A stretch of DNA of 64,000 nt. It comes from Comamonadaceae bacterium (GTDB taxonomy: Bacteria; Pseudomonadota; Gammaproteobacteria; Burkholderiales; Burkholderiaceae_C). The position numbers and the translations under genes are program-made. How positions within the stretch are numbered: the stretch's first letter is position 1; the number at the start of each line of letters is the position of its first letter. The notes beneath the pieces were generated by a model. The model was not told where the DNA came from, searched no databases, and saw only the letters and a program-made list of their open reading frames with translations. The DNA lies in contig CANFOS010000004.1 of NCBI GenBank assembly GCA_947448735.1, forward strand, positions 1 to 64,000. Direction: 5' to 3'. Positions 62,087 to 64,000 of this stretch are shown in pieces.

Positions 62087-64000
62087 GCCAGCTTGACCTC
62101 GACAAGACAGTCGTAAAACACCGGGCCACGGCCCATGTCGGTCAAGTGCTGGCTGGTCAGCTGGTTGACGTTGGTGCCGTCCAGGCCCAGCTTGCGCCAC
62201 CAGATGCCCAGGCCGTTGACCACACCGGGCCGGGCACGTACCGACACTTCAGCTTTGACGGTGTAGCAGCCGCGCTGGTTGAAGACCTTCAGCACCGCCC
62301 CTGTGGTGATGCCGCGTGGCGCTGCATCTTCCGGGTGGATTTCAAGCACGGGCTCCAGTTCGATGTTGCGCAGGCTGGTCACGTTGACGAAGGTCGAGTT
62401 TAAAAAGCTGCGGGCTGGCGGCGAGATCATGGCCAGCGGAAAGTCTTTCGATGTACCGGCCGCCTCAAAGTTAGGCACATGGTCGGGCAGGCCGTCCAGG
62501 CCCTGGGCCTGCAGCCGCTGGCTGAAAAATTCGCATTTGCCTGAAGGCGTGTGAAACTGACCTTCGGCAAACGGCGCCTCGGGCAGCTTCAGACTGGCAA
62601 AGCCCTGGGCCAGCAGCTCATCGAAGTCCACCTTGTCGCCAAAAGCGGTGCGGCACAGCGTTGGGTCATCGTCCTGAAAACACGGCTCATCAAAACCCAT
62701 GCAGGCGGCCAGCTCGCGAAAAATCTGTGAGTTGGTTTTTGCCTGCCCCAGGGGGGCTATGGCCGGGCGGTTCAGCAAGACATCGGTGTGGCCGTACGAA
62801 GGGTGAATGTCCCAGTGCTCTAACTGGGTGGTGGCGGGCAAGATGTAGTCGGCGTAGTCTGCGGTGTCGGTTTGAAAATGCTCCAGCACCACCGTGAACA
62901 GGTCTGGGCGCGCGAAGCCCTGCACTACCTTGCCGGATTCCGGCGCAACCGCTACAGGATTGCTGTTGTAGACCATCAGCGCTTCAATTTTTGGGCCAAA
63001 GTCGCTAGAAGTTTCTTCTAAAAGGGCATGGCCAATCGTGCTCATGTTGATGGTGCGCGGCAGGTGGCCTGAGCGCAGCTCGGGTCGTTCCAAGGCGGCT
63101 TTGTCGATCGGGAAATGCCCCGAGGCACTCATCAGCAAACCGCCGGCCCGGTGCCGCCATGCGCCAATCAGCGCGGGCAGGCAGGCCACGGCCCGGGTGG
63201 CGTTGCCGCCGCCGCGCACGCGCTGCATGCCGTAGTTCAGGCGGATGGCGGCGGGCTGCTGATCGACAAGGCACTGGCCATAGTCGCGTGCCAAGCTCTT
63301 GATTTGTTCCACCGGTATGCCGCAAATGCTGGCGGCGCGCTCGGCGCTCCATTGCAGCGCGCGCTCCTTCAGTGCCGGCCAGCCCAGGGTGTGTTGTTCA
63401 ATGTAGGCGTGGTCCAGCCAGTCGTGGGTGATCAGCTCATGCATCACCGCCAAGGCCAAGGCTGCGTCTGTGCCCGGCAGCAGGGCAATGTGTTCGTGGC
63501 ATTTTTCCGCAGTTTCGCTTTTGCGTGGGTCAATGCAAATCAGCTTGGCACCATCACGCTTGGCTTGCTGTGCGTAGCGCCAAAAGTGCAGGTTGCTACC
63601 GATCGAGTTGCTGCCCCAGATGATGATGAGTTTGGCTTCTGCAAAAAATTCCACCCGCATGCCAACCTTGCCACCCAGCGTCTGCGTCATGCCCTCACCA
63701 CCGGCGGATGAGCAAATGGTGCGGTCCAGAAGGCAGGCGCCCACGCGGTTGAAGAACCGGCTCGCCATGGCTTCACCCTGAACCAGACCCATGGTGCCTG
63801 CGTAGCTGTAGGGGACGATGGCTTCGGGGCTGCGCGCGGCGATGGGTTTGAGCTTTGCTGCGATGTCTGCCAGCGCATCGTCCCAAGACACGGGTTCAAA
63901 CTGGCCCGATCCTTTGGGGCCACTGCGTTTGAGAGGGCTCAAGAGCCGGTCCGGGTGATAAGTCCGCTCGGCATAACGCGATACCTTGTTGCACAGTACC
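62083..64000 (-). CDS. Molybdopterin-containing oxidoreductase (5'-partial)
   Basis: At least 639 residues are visible; the frame is open to the right edge, so the N-terminus is outside. The visible start reads ...LCNKVSRYAERTYHPDRLLSPLKRSGPKGSGQF, typical of the end of the N-terminal 4Fe-4S segment of the DMSO-reductase family. Later segments: EAKLIIIWGSNSIGSNLHFW, RVRGGGNATRAVACLPALIGAWRHRAGGLL, DTADYADYILPATTQLEHWDIHPSYGHTDV, and the C-terminal molydopterin-dinucleotide-binding domain (PLAMISPPARSFLNSTFVN). The substrate cannot be told by eye. Confidence 0.93.
   Translation of the reverse strand, partial: VLCNKVSRYAERTYHPDRLLSPLKRSGPKGSGQFEPVSWDDALADIAAKLKPIAARSPEAIVPYSYAGTMGLVQGEAMASRFFNRVGACLLDRTICSSAGGEGMTQTLGGKVGMRVEFFAEAKLIIIWGSNSIGSNLHFWRYAQQAKRDGAKLICIDPRKSETAEKCHEHIALLPGTDAALALAVMHELITHDWLDHAYIEQHTLGWPALKERALQWSAERAASICGIPVEQIKSLARDYGQCLVDQQPAAIRLNYGMQRVRGGGNATRAVACLPALIGAWRHRAGGLLMSASGHFPIDKAALERPELRSGHLPRTINMSTIGHALLEETSSDFGPKIEALMVYNSNPVAVAPESGKVVQGFARPDLFTVVLEHFQTDTADYADYILPATTQLEHWDIHPSYGHTDVLLNRPAIAPLGQAKTNSQIFRELAACMGFDEPCFQDDDPTLCRTAFGDKVDFDELLAQGFASLKLPEAPFAEGQFHTPSGKCEFFSQRLQAQGLDGLPDHVPNFEAAGTSKDFPLAMISPPARSFLNSTFVNVTSLRNIELEPVLEIHPEDAAPRGITTGAVLKVFNQRGCYTVKAEVSVRARPGVVNGLGIWWRKLGLDGTNVNQLTSQHLTDMGRGPVFYDCLVEVKLA

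Overview
This window is most likely a chromosomal segment of a Comamonadaceae-type betaproteobacterium (Rhodoferax/Polaromonas-like). The basis is gene content and style: a fused isobutyryl-CoA mutase, several ABC (Liv) and TRAP uptake systems, a CaiB/HMG-CoA lyase pair, a polyhydroxyalkanoate-system protein, type III pantothenate kinase, and dispersed GC-rich and GCTATT-type palindromic repeats. This placement is inferred; no rRNA or other marker gene is present, and I saw no tRNA.

Region 1 (1-14501, + strand) is one tightly packed secretion/modification operon. It begins with the 3' part of a large cadherin-like repeat protein. A GNAT protein, a complete type I secretion system (ABC ATPase, HlyD adaptor, TolC channel) and a HlyC-type lysine acyltransferase follow. 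It ends with an ATP-grasp protein, a fused SagB-type dehydrogenase/YcaO protein, and a 72-residue Ser-rich peptide with an AGGGCGS segment. I read the last three as a possible azole-forming peptide-modification cassette (RiPP/TOMM-like) coupled to type I secretion and acylation. This is the best candidate here for an undescribed system.

Region 2 (14497-19410) is an accretion zone. The intact AMP nucleosidase gene (amn) is preceded on its 3' side by two duplicated copies of its own 3' end, which bracket a VapBC toxin-antitoxin pair and a region with an exported caspase-like protein. Region 3 (19469-40093) is mostly core metabolism: glutathione reductase, DbpA helicase, a Liv ABC transporter, IcmF, a TRAP transporter, PPK2, rhodanese and CoaX. 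A GC-rich repeat sits in frame inside both amn and icmF.

Region 4 (40296-46155) is a compact type II-C CRISPR-Cas locus. It has a 10-repeat/9-spacer array, a DUF2442/DUF4160 pair, cas2, cas1, a 1031-residue cas9, and a tracrRNA gene divergent from cas9 with a 21-nt perfect anti-repeat, a plausible promoter and a terminator. The array appears to be transcribed on the + strand and ends at its own terminator.

Region 5 (46299-58281) is an 11.5-kb catabolic island flanked by direct 227-bp copies of the acyl-CoA-binding protein gene, the left copy being dead. It carries an Opp/Dpp-type ABC importer, an amidohydrolase, an FAD oxidase, a tandem alpha/beta hydrolase and an acyl-CoA ligase. Region 6 (58126-64000) holds acbP, an HMG-CoA lyase/CaiB pair, a PHA-system protein, a lipoprotein aminopeptidase and a molybdopterin oxidoreductase that runs off the right edge.
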